Origin: Terasakiella pusilla DSM 6293
Lineage (GTDB): Bacteria; Pseudomonadota; Alphaproteobacteria; Rhodospirillales; Terasakiellaceae
Direction of reading: 5' to 3'
DNA: 64,000 nucleotides
NCBI RefSeq assembly: GCF_000688235.1
Contig: NZ_JHYO01000003.1
Location: 62,001 to 126,000, forward strand
Shown here: one piece after another, positions 1 to 9,633 of the stretch
Position numbering within the stretch: the stretch's first letter is position 1
Layout of the letters: each line of letters opens with the position of its first letter
Program-made: the position numbers and the translations under genes
Notes under the pieces: generated by a model
Seen by the model: the letters and a program-made list of their open reading frames with translations, nothing else
Database searches by the model: none
Told to the model about the DNA's origin: nothing

Positions 1-227
1 ATGTCTGCTTCGTCGGTAAATCCGGTAAACATGACTTCAATCGGATCCCGCACGTCGATCAGAAGCGCTGTTTTATCCTGTTGGAGCAGGTCATAGGCTT
101 CGGTTGCCGTGACATAAAGGTCGGATTTGACCTGTGCGGTGGTCTTTGTCGGTTTATCAGCAGCGTGAAGGGGGGCAGCGAGAAGAAGGGCGGCGAGGGT
201 GAATGCGGTGAGTGACAGTTTTTTCAT
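1..227 (-). CDS. Secreted rhodanese-domain protein (3' part cut by window edge)
   Basis: The first 75 codons are visible, read on the minus strand from an ATG at 227 that has a strong GGAGG ribosome site at 236-240. Residues 1-22 form a signal peptide (MKKLSLTAF..., hydrophobic core, LHA/A cleavage), so the protein is exported. Near residue 57 it reads LLIDVRDPIEVMFTG, the N-terminal part of a rhodanese fold. The catalytic Cys would lie beyond the window edge, so sulfurtransferase activity cannot be judged. No partner gene is visible on this side. Confidence 0.75.
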   Translation of the reverse strand, partial: MKKLSLTAFTLAALLLAAPLHAADKPTKTTAQVKSDLYVTATEAYDLLQQDKTALLIDVRDPIEVMFTGFTDEAD

Positions 228-320
228 TAGAATATCCTCCAAAATTTATATAAAGATATTCTAATGTAATGAGAGGAACAAGCCTTTCCTTTAAAAACAG
301 GGAGATTTACCCGCCTTAGT

Positions 321-908
321 TTATTTTGCTTTATCCATTTCCGCTTTTTTGGCTATGACGCCCGCACAATCAGTGACGGTCAGTTCCAACAGATCTTGAG
401 GTTTGCTGGCAACGCTATAGAGGCCGCTATAGACGTAAATACTTGTAAAATATTCAAGTTTTGTCTTCAGGGCTGCTTTGATGGCATCGCGCACGCCTCG
501 ATCCATGCCGGTTGTATCGGCCTGGCCCTTGTGATCAAACTTTTCTGGCGGATGATTAAACAGGTAGGCGTTGATATGGTCGCGGATGCGTTGGGTTTTG
601 GTACAGGCGCGGTGACCCAACAGGAATTTGCGTGGTTCCCCATAGACCGTGAAACGGGCATTGATCTTACGTGTGGGGATATAGGTTTCAAAGACACCGA
701 GGAAAATAATATCGTTTAGTTCCGCTGGGGTCGCCTCTACAGATCCGGTCTTTCCGTCAGAACCACCTGAACCTGCACTTCCGTCTTTCTTTGCTGTGTT
801 TTCATTCACGCCTTTTTGAATTTGTTGAAAACGCGATTGAGCATCCGCCATTTTGGTCAGCAAAAGGCTGGAAAGAACGATGAAAGAAATTACGACTGCT
901 TTAAACAT
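321..908 (-). CDS. Exported protein of unknown function
   Basis: This 196-residue protein is not a family I recognise. The start is set at the ATG at 908 (MFKAVVISFIVLSSLLL...), which gives a clean signal peptide ending near ADA; the frame also extends to a TTG at 968, which would spoil it. After a low-complexity linker rich in Gly, Ser and Lys (about residues 36-55) comes a folded region of about 130 residues with two Cys, near CTKTQRIRDHI and TDCAGVIAKK, that could form a disulfide. The mature protein is probably periplasmic. It stands alone, downstream on the same strand of nothing obvious and divergent from rho. Confidence 0.6.
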   Translation of the reverse strand: MFKAVVISFIVLSSLLLTKMADAQSRFQQIQKGVNENTAKKDGSAGSGGSDGKTGSVEATPAELNDIIFLGVFETYIPTRKINARFTVYGEPRKFLLGHRACTKTQRIRDHINAYLFNHPPEKFDHKGQADTTGMDRGVRDAIKAALKTKLEYFTSIYVYSGLYSVASKPQDLLELTVTDCAGVIAKKAEMDKAK

Positions 909-997
909 TTTCCACTCTGTTTTATATCTATCTCCCTTTAGTAAACTGAATGCGTGGCCTAATAGCAACAGTTGAAATGAAAGATTTTCGGATTACT

Positions 998-1042
998 TGA
1001 CTTGAATATTCGTTTCAGGTTACATATTTTCTATTCAAGTCA
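998..1042. repeat. 11-bp inverted repeat upstream of rho
   Basis: TGACTTGAATA (998-1008) and its exact complement TATTCAAGTCA (1032-1042) are separated by 23 bases in the gap between the divergent exported protein and rho. No T-run follows, so it is not a simple terminator. It could be a two-site operator or an RNA hairpin in a leader. The same gap also carries four CCTT repeats at about 1063-1078; otherwise I see nothing in 1043-1215. Confidence 0.5.
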
Positions 1043-1215
1043 CTTTATAGGTGCCTTTTTACCTTCCTTCCTTCCTTTTCGATCAAGCGACACGACCTTA
1101 TCGAATGTCAGCACTGTCGAAATTTATCAAATAAAACAATAAAGTAGACGAAACTCATTTCGATAACTTTACCTATATTTGATCTTCTCTCCCACAATTA
1201 CACTGCAGATTACAT

Positions 1216-2475
1216 ATGAATCTTCAAGAACTTAAAGACAAATCACCCGCCGATCTTCTAGCCTATGCTGAAGAGTTGGAAATTGAAAACGCCGGGAATA
1301 TGCGCAAACAGGAATTGATGTTTGCGATTTTGAAAAATCTGGCAGAAAACGATGTCACCATTTATGGCGGCGGTGTTTTGGAAGTTTTACAGGATGGCTT
1401 TGGCTTCCTGCGCTCCCCGGAAGCGAACTATTTGCCGGGTCCCGATGATATTTACGTCAGCCCCAATCAGGTTCGTAAGTTCTCCTTACGTACAGGGGAT
1501 ACGGTTGAAGGGCAAATTCGCTCTCCCAAAGACGGCGAACGGTATTTTGCTTTGCTGAAAGTTGAAAACATCAACTTTGAAGAAGCGGCTAAAGCTCGTC
1601 ACCGCGTCCATTTTGATAACCTGACACCGCTCTATCCGGATGAGCGCCTGAAAATGGAAATCGAAAATCCGGAAGCAAAAGACATGACACCGCGCGTGAT
1701 CGATCTTGTATCCCCGATCGGGAAAGGGCAACGCGCCTTGCTGGTGGCCCCGCCGCGTACCGGTAAAACGGTGATGCTGCAAAATATCGCCCATTCCATC
1801 GCGGAAAATCACCCGGAATGTTATTTGATCGTCCTGTTAATTGACGAACGACCGGAAGAAGTGACAGACATGGACCGTTCTGTAAAAGGGGAGGTGATTT
1901 CCTCTACCTTTGACGAACCGGCTACCCGTCACGTACAGGTCGCGGAAATGGTCATCTCTAAAGCCAAGCGTTTGGTGGAACATAAAAAGGATGTTGTCAT
2001 CCTGCTTGACTCCATCACTCGTCTGGCCCGTGCCTACAATACCTGCGTTCCGAGCTCCGGTAAAGTATTGACCGGTGGTGTGGATGCCAATGCCCTGCAA
2101 CGCCCAAAACGCTTCTTTGGTGCCGCGCGTAACATTGAAGAAGGTGGGTCTTTGACTATCATCTCTACCGCTTTGATCGATACAGGCTCTCGTATGGACG
2201 AAGTCATCTTTGAGGAATTCAAAGGGACGGGTAACTCCGAGATCGTGATGGATCGTAAGCTGGCGGATAAACGGACCTTCCCGGCGATTGATATCACCAA
2301 ATCCGGTACCCGTAAGGAAGACCTGTTGGTTGATAAAGGCACATTGTCCAAAATGTGGGTTCTGCGTCGTATTCTCGACCCGATGGGGACAGCCGACGGT
2401 ATGGAATTCCTGCTGGATAAGCTGAAATATTCTAAAAATAACGATGATTTCTTCGATACGATGAATTCTCGTTAA
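1216..2475 (+). CDS. rho: Transcription termination factor Rho
   Basis: Hexameric RNA-dependent ATPase that ends transcription at unstructured C-rich RNA. The 419-residue length is normal. Order of domains: Rho_N helical domain (about 5-45), RNA-binding cold-shock-like domain (about 50-120, with GFGFLRSP), then the RecA-like motor with Walker A in [17 protein letters not shown] (about 169-185), Walker [16 protein letters not shown], and the conserved [21 protein letters not shown] stretch near the C-terminus (cut here into its ends: [10 protein letters not shown] and DRKLADKR). There is no clear Shine-Dalgarno before the ATG. The long AT-rich upstream gap fits the autoregulation known for rho, but no site is proven. 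Its place near parAB is typical of alphaproteobacterial origin regions. Confidence 0.97.
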   Translation: MNLQELKDKSPADLLAYAEELEIENAGNMRKQELMFAILKNLAENDVTIYGGGVLEVLQDGFGFLRSPEANYLPGPDDIYVSPNQVRKFSLRTGDTVEGQIRSPKDGERYFALLKVENINFEEAAKARHRVHFDNLTPLYPDERLKMEIENPEAKDMTPRVIDLVSPIGKGQRALLVAPPRTGKTVMLQNIAHSIAENHPECYLIVLLIDERPEEVTDMDRSVKGEVISSTFDEPATRHVQVAEMVISKAKRLVEHKKDVVILLDSITRLARAYNTCVPSSGKVLTGGVDANALQRPKRFFGAARNIEEGGSLTIISTALIDTGSRMDEVIFEEFKGTGNSEIVMDRKLADKRTFPAIDITKSGTRKEDLLVDKGTLSKMWVLRRILDPMGTADGMEFLLDKLKYSKNNDDFFDTMNSR

Positions 2476-2495
2476 GCCTAAAATGAGTAAGTGAT

Positions 2496-2527
2496 ATCCC
2501 GGTCCCCAGTGGCCGGGATGTCTTTTT
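2496..2527 (+). terminator. Intrinsic terminator of rho
   Basis: The stem ATCCCGG (2496-2502) pairs with CCGGGAT (2513-2519) and is followed by TCTTTTT. It lies 20 bases after the rho stop and directly before a parS site. Confidence 0.75.
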
Positions 2528-2528
2528 G

Positions 2529-2544
2529 TGTTTCACGTGAAACA
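2529..2544. promoter_or_regulatory. parS: parS centromere site 1
   Basis: TGTTTCACGTGAAACA, a perfect 16-bp palindrome identical to the ParB-binding consensus. It sits between the rho terminator and the glycosyltransferase gene, about 12 kb from parAB. It is one of four perfect copies in this window. Confidence 0.95.
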
Positions 2545-2552
2545 AGAAGTAG

Positions 2553-3530
2553 ATGCCTATGACCGCCGTTTCCTACGTCATCACCGTTTTTAATAAAGAA
2601 GACTATCTGCCGGAAGTTATCCGTTCGCTGGAAGCCCAGATCGGGATTGAGGAACGGGAATATATCTTTGTAGACGATGGGTCCAGTGATCGATCCGTGG
2701 AAGTGATTAAGGACTGCACGAAGGATTTACGGGCCAAAACGGTCATCATTCAGCAGGAAAATCTAGGGGCGTCCTGGGGCACCAATGCAGGGGTTGACGC
2801 AGCAAGTCATGAGTGGATCAAGCTATGTGACGGCGATGATCTGCTGACACCGCATTCGTCGTTGTGGTTAATCGAAGCCTGTGAGCGCTTGAATGTGGAC
2901 CATGCTTGGGGGCATTCAGCCTATTTTGAATGGAAAGGGCAGGAAGACCCGTTAAGCCGTCCGGCCCCAAAACCGGAAATGGAAGTGATGGAAGATGGTT
3001 TAAGTTTTTTCATCAGAAACAATCCGGCAAATTCCACCTGCATGTTGTTTAAAAAAAGCTTTTATCAAAAAGCAGGGGGATGTGATCCGCGTCTCGTTTC
3101 ACCGGATCAGATGTTGTTTTTACGCCTGTTTGCAGAAGGGCCGGGCGCACGCGTCCACGGGGATGTGGGTCTCTTGCCCCATGCAGCGCCAGACCGCCTG
3201 AGCGCGCAAAAAGGCCGATCGCGCTATGAATCTGTGCTGGCCATGTATTTCCTGATTTTGGAACGTCCCGACTTAAACGCCGCCCATATTGATTATGCCT
3301 ACAAGCGGGCGATTTCACGGGCTGAACGGTTTCACCGTAAAGTCTATGGTGGATTGTTTAACCGTTTTGTCTGGGATCATATCCGCACGAAAATCTGGCC
3401 CCATAGGGACAAACTGGCAGCGATTAAAAACTGCCTGGCTGCCTTTACACCGGATGGTAAAGTAGAGCGCAGCGTGGAGTGGAAACCGGGGGCAGGGAAG
3501 TCAGGAAAAGCAGGGCCGGATTTTACCTGA
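2553..3530 (+). CDS. Family 2 glycosyltransferase
   Basis: GT-A fold transferase of 325 residues. VSYVITVFNKEDYLPEVI (6-23) is the nucleotide-binding start of the fold, DDGSSD (41-46) the usual GT2 acidic motif and CDGDD (92-96) the metal-binding DxD equivalent. No membrane segment is evident, so it is a cytosolic or peripheral enzyme that adds a sugar to a glycan or lipid carrier; donor and acceptor cannot be told. The ATG at 2553 is used; a second ATG at 2559 is equally possible. It is isolated from other polysaccharide genes. It may be read from a promoter overlapping the parS region, since a terminator precedes it. Confidence 0.88.
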   Translation: MPMTAVSYVITVFNKEDYLPEVIRSLEAQIGIEEREYIFVDDGSSDRSVEVIKDCTKDLRAKTVIIQQENLGASWGTNAGVDAASHEWIKLCDGDDLLTPHSSLWLIEACERLNVDHAWGHSAYFEWKGQEDPLSRPAPKPEMEVMEDGLSFFIRNNPANSTCMLFKKSFYQKAGGCDPRLVSPDQMLFLRLFAEGPGARVHGDVGLLPHAAPDRLSAQKGRSRYESVLAMYFLILERPDLNAAHIDYAYKRAISRAERFHRKVYGGLFNRFVWDHIRTKIWPHRDKLAAIKNCLAAFTPDGKVERSVEWKPGAGKSGKAGPDFT

Positions 3531-3545
3531 CCCTGCAGACATGAC

Positions 3546-4115
3546 TTAGTCTTCATGCTTCCATTTTCTGAGGTAATCGAGAATATCATCGGTGTCTTTA
3601 TCGACTTTGCGGATAATCTCTTTATTTGATTTGGTCAGTTCCACAATCATCCGGTTTAGCTCTTTATTCTCATAGGCGACCGCGCGAATAATTTCATTAA
3701 GTTCCTGATTTTGTTTGGAAAGCTGTTCAATCCGGCTGTTTTGTTGATGCAGCATGTCGGTTGAGGCTTGGCGCACCACCCGATCCAGAATGATAGAGCC
3801 AAAATAACCCGCCAAGGTGCCAAACACCCCGATCCCTGTCGCCGCTAACGGCACGGCCGCAATACGTCCGATGAGGGTGATAGGGTAATGATCGCCAAAA
3901 CCGATGGTGGTGACAATCATGAAACACAGCCAAATCGCATCGCCAAGATTGGTGATATTCGCACCAGGCCGTGCCGATTCTGCCCAATAAAGCAGGGGCG
4001 CACAGACGCCGATGACCACGAGAGTCACTCCACCTAAAACCAGAAAAACGCTTAGAAAATCAAGACGCGCGATAGAGAGATAACGAAAACAGACACGGAT
4101 GAAGTGGAAATTCAT
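3546..4115 (-). CDS. Two-TM potassium channel-like protein with coiled-coil tail
   Basis: The 189-residue protein has the minimal ion-channel plan: a first membrane helix (about 20-44), a pore helix, the selectivity filter TTIGFGD (69-75), and a second membrane helix (about 82-108). GFG in the filter indicates K+ selectivity in the family. The C-terminal 70 residues are a predicted coiled coil rich in Gln, Asn, Glu and Lys (QLSKQNQELNEI...), instead of the RCK domain found in many bacterial channels, so gating by nucleotide is not indicated. It starts 2 bases after the stop of the upstream DUF4197 gene, so the two are probably co-transcribed. Confidence 0.85.
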   Translation of the reverse strand: MNFHFIRVCFRYLSIARLDFLSVFLVLGGVTLVVIGVCAPLLYWAESARPGANITNLGDAIWLCFMIVTTIGFGDHYPITLIGRIAAVPLAATGIGVFGTLAGYFGSIILDRVVRQASTDMLHQQNSRIEQLSKQNQELNEIIRAVAYENKELNRMIVELTKSNKEIIRKVDKDTDDILDYLRKWKHED

Positions 4116-4117
4116 AC

Positions 4118-4882
4118 TTACTGGCCAAAGACGGTTTTTAGGATTTCAGTGGTGCGTTTTGCCGGATTTTCACGGATGGCGGCTTCTTCTTGGGCGAGGT
4201 AATGGAAGATCCCGCTGATCGCCAATTCGGTTGTGTGATTGATTAAATCAGCCTTCACGTCCGGGACAAATGGGATATCTTTATATTGCGACATCAGGCT
4301 GTCATAGGCGTTGATCGCGCCAACATCTTTCAGGCTATTTTCCGCAATCGGCGCAATTGTTTCACGCAAGTTTCCACTGGAGACTTTCTTAAAATACTGC
4401 GTCGCTGCATCGTTCGGGCCATTATAAATGGCGCGTGCATCATCTAAACTCATGTTAGAAATAGCATTCACGATAATCTCTTTGGCTTTTGGGGCGGCTT
4501 GTTCTGCCGCGCGGTTGAGGCGCAGTTCCACATCATCTGCAAGCGAGGAAAGACCGACTTTTTTAAGCAGGCTCTGGACCTGTACGAGTTGGTCGGGCAG
4601 GGGGATATGAATTTGCGGATCAGCGTTATAGCCATCGACAGCCCCAATTTGACCGACAACACGTTCTGTGCCGACTTTCAGGGCTTCGCGCAGGCCTTCG
4701 ATGATTTGATTGTCCGTGAGGCTGCTGAGCGTGGAGCCGGAACCTTGCACCGAGTTTGTGCGTTGTTGAATGGCATCGACGGTTTTATTGACCACAGAAT
4801 TCAGGTCAAAAGCGTGAACGGTTGGAGCGGTTAAAAGGCTGCCGGCACAAAGGAGAGAGAAAAGGGCAGTGCGCATAATCAT
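4118..4882 (-). CDS. DUF4197 exported protein
   Basis: 254 residues with a signal peptide (about 1-24, ending VHA). The body matches the DUF4197 family in my recognition: LTDNQIIEGLREALKVGTERVV, a stretch with NPQI-like IHIPLPDQLVQVQSLLKKVG, then ATQYFKK and a C-terminal FHYLAQEEAAIRENPAKRTT. The family is periplasmic and has no established biochemical role. The start may be 4882 or the second ATG at 4876. It is the first gene of a two-gene unit with the channel gene downstream. Confidence 0.85.
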   Translation of the reverse strand: MIMRTALFSLLCAGSLLTAPTVHAFDLNSVVNKTVDAIQQRTNSVQGSGSTLSSLTDNQIIEGLREALKVGTERVVGQIGAVDGYNADPQIHIPLPDQLVQVQSLLKKVGLSSLADDVELRLNRAAEQAAPKAKEIIVNAISNMSLDDARAIYNGPNDAATQYFKKVSSGNLRETIAPIAENSLKDVGAINAYDSLMSQYKDIPFVPDVKADLINHTTELAISGIFHYLAQEEAAIRENPAKRTTEILKTVFGQ

Positions 4883-4957
4883 AAAGTCCTGATGATATCG
4901 AAAAAGATAAGATCAGATTAAACAGGCTTTGCGGTTTTGTCTATTGCAACAGTCGCC

Positions 4958-4973
4958 TGTTTCACGTGAAACA
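4958..4973. promoter_or_regulatory. parS: parS centromere site 2
   Basis: Second perfect TGTTTCACGTGAAACA, in the gap between the divergent DUF4197 gene and the pirin gene. Confidence 0.95.
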
Positions 4974-5060
4974 CTTTGTTTCCAAATCGGTGACTAATCA
5001 AAAGCAGGGCAGGGGATTATCTTCTGTGCAAGATTTGAAATTCCAACAAGGGAAAGTGTT

Positions 5061-5894
5061 ATGAAACAAAGAACGATTGACCAGATTGTTTCCCCTATTG
5101 CCACCTCCGATGGGGCTGGGGTGAAAATGCTGCGGGCTATCGGCACACCGACGCTGGACCACCTTGATCCGTTTTTGCTGCTCGACCTGTTTGGGTCAGA
5201 AGATGGGGCAGATTATATCGCAGGCTTCCCCGATCATCCGCACCGTGGCTTTGAAACCGTGACCTATATGCTGGAAGGCAAAATGCGTCACCGCGACAAT
5301 GTCGGCAATGAAGGTCTGCTTAATAGTGGCGGCGCGCAATGGATGACCGCGGGGCGCGGTATCGTCCATAGTGAAATGCCGGAACAAACAGACGGCTTGA
5401 TGAAAGGCTTTCAGCTTTGGGTCAATTTGCCTGCCCGCGATAAAATGACGCAACCGCGCTATCAGGATATTGATCCGCGCGACATCCCTAGCAAAGAACT
5501 GGACGGGATCGGCACCCTAAAAGTCATCGCGGGGGAGGCCTTTGGCATTACGGGTGCTGTGTCACAGATTGTCACCAAGCCCATGTTTATCGATCTGGCG
5601 ATGAAGCCGAATGTGGAGGTCAATATTCCAATCCCTGCGGGTCAAACCGCTTTCCTCTTTTTGTTTGAGGGGAAAATCCATCTGGATTGTGAAGAGATTG
5701 AAACCAACCGTCTGGTGACATTGGATGACGGTGATGCGGTCAACGTCAAATCCGGTCCCCGGGGGGCGCGTTTTATCGCCGTTGCTGCAGACCCGATTAA
5801 CGAACCCATTGCCCGTTACGGCCCATTTGTGATGAACACGCAGGAAGAAATCTATCAAGCTTTCGACGATTTCCGCGCCGGACGCTTTGTTTAA
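5061..5894 (+). CDS. Pirin-family bicupin
   Basis: 277 residues, the usual size for bacterial pirins. The N-terminal cupin carries the metal ligands in pirin arrangement: H59 and H61 in FPDHPHRGFET, then H103 and E105 in GIVHSEMPEQ. The family binds Fe and includes quercetin 2,3-dioxygenases and redox regulators; the actual substrate here is unknown. The C-terminal cupin (about 165-270) lacks these ligands, as is normal. A ribosome site (AGGGAAAG) precedes the ATG. It converges on qor across a shared terminator. Confidence 0.9.
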   Translation: MKQRTIDQIVSPIATSDGAGVKMLRAIGTPTLDHLDPFLLLDLFGSEDGADYIAGFPDHPHRGFETVTYMLEGKMRHRDNVGNEGLLNSGGAQWMTAGRGIVHSEMPEQTDGLMKGFQLWVNLPARDKMTQPRYQDIDPRDIPSKELDGIGTLKVIAGEAFGITGAVSQIVTKPMFIDLAMKPNVEVNIPIPAGQTAFLFLFEGKIHLDCEEIETNRLVTLDDGDAVNVKSGPRGARFIAVAADPINEPIARYGPFVMNTQEEIYQAFDDFRAGRFV

Positions 5895-5914
5895 AACGAA
5901 AGACAGAGAATAAG

Positions 5915-5949
5915 AAAAAGGAGAGGTGATCTAAAACCTCTCCTTTTTT
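5915..5949. terminator. Bidirectional terminator between pirin and qor
   Basis: GGAGAGGT (5920-5927) pairs with ACCTCTCC (5936-5943), extended by a run of A on the left and T on the right, so it can stop transcription from both the pirin gene and the convergent qor gene. Confidence 0.88.
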
Positions 5950-5952
5950 GTG

Positions 5953-6927
5953 TTACGGTAAGAGGATCGTTGATCCGGTTGTCTTGCGCGCTTCCAGGTC
6001 TTTATGGGCCTGTGCGGTGTCTTTGAGGTCATAGCGTTGGTTAATATGGATTTTAACTGCGCCGGATTTAACCACATCAAACAGATCATTTGCCGCCCAC
6101 AACAGGTCTTCACGTTTGGCGACATAGCTCATCAGCGTTGGGCGGGTGAGGAAGAGGCTGCCTTTTTGCGCCAATAAAGTAGGGGAGAAATCGGGCACCG
6201 GACCTGTTGCGTTGCCATAGGTGACCATCATCCCCAACGGGCGTAGACAATCAAGGGAGCCTTCAAAGGTGGCCGCGCCAATGGAATCATAGACCACGGG
6301 CACGCCTTCGCCGTTGGTGAGTTCTTTTACGCGGTCGGTGAAGTTTTCTTCGCGGTACAGGATCGGATGATCACAGCCTTGGGATTTTGCCAGCTCTGCT
6401 TTTTCTTGGGAACCGACAGTGCCGATGATGGTTGCACCTAATGATTTGGCCCATTGTGTCGCGATGGAGCCGACGCCCCCTGCTGCGGCATGGAAGAGGA
6501 TGGTATCGTCTTTGCCGACTTTATAAATACGGCGCAGCAGATAATGGGCAGTCATGCCTTTCAACATCATGGCGGCGGCGGTTTCAAACTCAATCTCATC
6601 GGGGAGCGGAATAACCACTTTTTGATCAAAGTTGCCAAGTTGAGTGTAACAGCCAAGGGCTGCGCCGATGCAAACCCGTTGACCAACTTTTAGGTCCGTG
6701 ACGTCTGACCCCACAGCTTCAATCACACCGGCACCTTCCATGCCCAAGGGTTTTGGCAGGTCGGGTATGGGATAAAGGCCGCTGCGCTGATAGCAATCGA
6801 TAAAGTTTAAACCAATGGCTTTAAAGCGGATTTGAACTTGTTGTGCGCTTGGGGCAGGGACGGTGATGTCATCATAAGACAGGGCATCAGCATTGCCCGG
6901 TTGATGGATACGAATGGCGTAGGTCAT
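5953..6927 (-). CDS. qor: Zinc-independent NADPH:quinone oxidoreductase
   Basis: 324-residue medium-chain dehydrogenase/reductase. The GroES-like N-terminal domain has the quinone reductase signature GLNFIDCYQRSGLYP (39-53); the Rossmann domain has AAAGGVGS (147-154) for the nucleotide. It lacks the catalytic zinc Cys/His of alcohol dehydrogenases. The family reduces quinones with NADPH. Its start lies 27 bases after the stop of ogt, which precedes it... the two genes run in the same direction with qor upstream, so they may share a transcript of stress-related enzymes. Confidence 0.9.
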   Translation of the reverse strand: MTYAIRIHQPGNADALSYDDITVPAPSAQQVQIRFKAIGLNFIDCYQRSGLYPIPDLPKPLGMEGAGVIEAVGSDVTDLKVGQRVCIGAALGCYTQLGNFDQKVVIPLPDEIEFETAAAMMLKGMTAHYLLRRIYKVGKDDTILFHAAAGGVGSIATQWAKSLGATIIGTVGSQEKAELAKSQGCDHPILYREENFTDRVKELTNGEGVPVVYDSIGAATFEGSLDCLRPLGMMVTYGNATGPVPDFSPTLLAQKGSLFLTRPTLMSYVAKREDLLWAANDLFDVVKSGAVKIHINQRYDLKDTAQAHKDLEARKTTGSTILLP

Positions 6928-6954
6928 TAACTCTCTTCTCTTGTTTTTTAAGGA

Positions 6955-7422
6955 TTATAGCAAGGATGTGGCGACGGCTTCTTCCATGCGCAAGAGCTGG
7001 ATTTTCGTTTCCACGCCTTCGCCGCCGGAATAGCCGGTGAGTTTGCCGTTGCTGCCCACGATGCGATGGCAGGGGATGATGATCGGGATCGGGTTTTTCC
7101 CACAGGCGCCCCCCACAGCACGCGGGGAGCTGTCTAATTTTTTGGCAATCTCGCCGTAGGTGGCGGTTTGGCCAAAGGGGATCTCGCACATGGCTTGCCA
7201 GACCTTCTTTTGAAAATCGCTGCCGTAGGGATCAAGCGGCAGATCAAACTTGGTGAGCTTGGCACTGAAGTAAGCTGAAAGCTGGGCCTTGGCCTCCGTC
7301 AATAAAGGGGTTTCTGTTCCCTTTGGCGCTTGACCCCATTCCACAACGACGATCTTTCCCTCATCTTCAAATAAAGACAAGGTACCAACGGGGGTCATGA
7401 GGGAGGTGCAGGTGATATCCAT
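6955..7422 (-). CDS. ogt: Methylated-DNA-[protein]-cysteine methyltransferase
   Basis: 155 residues, the size of Ogt-type enzymes without an Ada domain. The suicidal methyl-acceptor motif IPCHRI is at 116-121 with C118 as acceptor; FGQTATYGEIA (83-93) and RAVG (101-104) form the DNA-binding helix and arginine finger. It removes alkyl groups from O6-methylguanine. It reads toward qor, whose gene starts 27 bases beyond its own stop, so the order of transcription is ogt then qor. Confidence 0.93.
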   Translation of the reverse strand: MDITCTSLMTPVGTLSLFEDEGKIVVVEWGQAPKGTETPLLTEAKAQLSAYFSAKLTKFDLPLDPYGSDFQKKVWQAMCEIPFGQTATYGEIAKKLDSSPRAVGGACGKNPIPIIIPCHRIVGSNGKLTGYSGGEGVETKIQLLRMEEAVATSLL

Positions 7423-7532
7423 TTTATTGTTCTCTTAAACTTGGGGTCGGGCAGTTATATCGCAGACAGAATAATAAGGGCTTTTAAATAACTGCACACG
7501 ATGTTTTTTTAAGGTGGCTGGAGAGAGGGGGC

Positions 7533-9546
7533 TTAGTCGCCTAGTGGTGTGAGGAGGGAGGCGAGTGCTGTCGGGTCAGTCACAGGCGGTGAACAAGTCC
7601 CGAGACGGCAAACATAAGCAGTTGGTTTATCGGCAATCTGAGACTTTTTATGCAGGGGATGATCGATCGGATAGGCCTGTTTACCATCTGCTAGTAGAAT
7701 TTTTAAATGGGGGGTTGAAGATATATAAATTTTTTTAATCAATAACTTAGTGTCATTTTCAGCTGAGTCACCGATGATACAGACGGTTTGAGTCTCCTCC
7801 AGACGAATGAGGGCGCTACAAAGGCTGGGCATGGAGAAAATATCATTGGGATTTTTGGTGCCAAAGGTCTGGACCAGTTGGGTCAAGCGATTTTGATAAG
7901 TCTTCTTTCCGCTCAGGTGAAACAGGTCGGCAAGCACAGTGGCCATGACCCCATTGCCCGACGGTGTCGCGGTATCAAGAATGGGTTTGGGATGGAGGTT
8001 TAATCCATTGATCGTCTGGTTGGTTGAAAAATTATAACCTTGGGTGTCCTCATCCCAAAAGTGGGTATCGATATGGCGAACATGATCTTCAGCTTGGGCG
8101 AGGTAGGAGGCTTCCCCCGTGACATTATAAAGCGCGAGCCCGGCCATCAAGGTAAGCAGGGGAGGTATGATGGCCTGCGCACCAACTATGATAGAGCACG
8201 CCGTCTTTAACCATCAGTGTGTTCATCTGATCCATGATGATTTTGGCTTTATCGATCCAGTCGGGGCGATCAAAGACGGCGCCCGCTTCACACAGGGCTT
8301 TGATCATTAGGCAATTGCAATCACACAGGACTTTATCATCGCGTTGTGGGTGGATGCGTTTTGCCCGTTCCTTTAATAAAATCTGTCGGCAGTGAGTAAG
8401 CTGTTTTTCTTCTGCCTCTTCCTTTAGGGGGAGGACACGACGTAGGATAGTATGACCTTCCCAATTGCCTTGGGCGGTGACATCGTAGGTTTGTTTAAAG
8501 CTGTCGGCTTGTTCCCCCAACAGCTCGTCAATTTCCTGTTCTGACCAGACGTAGAATTTGCCTTCCACGCCTTCGCTATCGGCATCAAGGGTAGAGGCGA
8601 GGGCAAAGCCTGCGTTGCAACCCTCAACTGACATCTCGCGAAAGACCCAGTCGATGGTGTCGGCAATGCATTGTTTTAGGAGAGGGGCGCGCGTTTTGCG
8701 CCAGACTAAGGTCATTAACGAGATCAGCTGGGCATTGTCATAGAGCATCTTTTCAAAGTGCGGGGCGAGCCATTCTGCATCGGTGGAATAGCGCGCAAAG
8801 CCTCCGCCGATTTGATCATAGATGCCGCCCAAACACATTCTTTTTAAGGTAAGCTCAACCAGATCAGCTAATCGGTCATCTTGTTTAAGGGCGCTCACCC
8901 GCCAAAGGAAATCAAACAGGACGGGCTGAGGGAATTTGGGCGCCCCATGCATCCCGCCATAGCGGGGGTCTAAAACCCGTAAAATATAGCTGCCTGCGGT
9001 CTTTAAATCCTCAAGCGTTAAACTACCGTCCCCTTTGGGTTGACTGTCTTTTATCAGGGCGTCACACAGGCTGGTGACATTTTGGGTGATATCGTCTTTT
9101 TGATGGGCATAGGCATTGGAGATATTTTGTAGCACATTGACAAAAGACGGACGACCGTAGGCAGCGCGAGGCGGAAAATAGGTGCCACCCCAAAAAGGTT
9201 CCCCCGCCGGTGTTAAAAACATGGTCAGGGGCCATCCGCCTTGCTGGCCCATCATCATAAGTGCTTTTTGATAGATGGCATCCACATCGGGATGTTCTTC
9301 GCGATCGACTTTAACATTAATATAAAGCGCGTTCATGACCTGGGCGGTTGCGCAATCGGCAAACGATTCATGGGCCATGACGTGACACCAATGACAGGCG
9401 GCATATCCAATAGACAACAGGATCGGCTTGTTTTCTGCGCGTGCTTGCTCAAAAGCGTCTTCCCCCCAAGGCTGCCAATGGACCGGATGGTCGGCATGCT
9501 GAAGAAGATAGGGGCTTTTAAGGGAACCAAGACGGTTTTCGGACAT
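7533..9546 (-). pseudogene. YyaL/SSP411-type thioredoxin-domain protein, interrupted
   Basis: Two frames together encode about 680 residues, the normal length of this family. The N-terminal frame (9546 down to 8125) starts [20 protein letters not shown] and contains the thioredoxin-like [10 protein letters not shown] with CHWC at 51-54, then the (alpha/alpha)6 barrel of N-acyl-glucosamine epimerase type. It stops after SPAYLD plus five out-of-frame residues. The second frame (8150 down to 7533) resumes with [12 protein letters not shown]. Family members read AYLDDYAF-MAGLALY here, so about 17 nt seem lost at about 8145-8150, likely between two GATG copies. The role of the family is unclear. 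A sequencing error is possible but a one-base error would not remove the DYAF segment. Confidence 0.85.
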
Positions 9547-9633
9547 AGCTTTCTTTCTAAGAGATCGTCATGGGATCAGAGTTTAGGTTTTTGGGGGAAA
9601 TAACAACTACTTTTTTTCGAAGAGGGATGGACC

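Noticed and set aside
4358-4366. TGTTTCACG half of a parS site in the DUF4197 gene
   Set aside because: Only one half-site; the other half is changed. A similar half-site at 20107 in leuS is also ignored.
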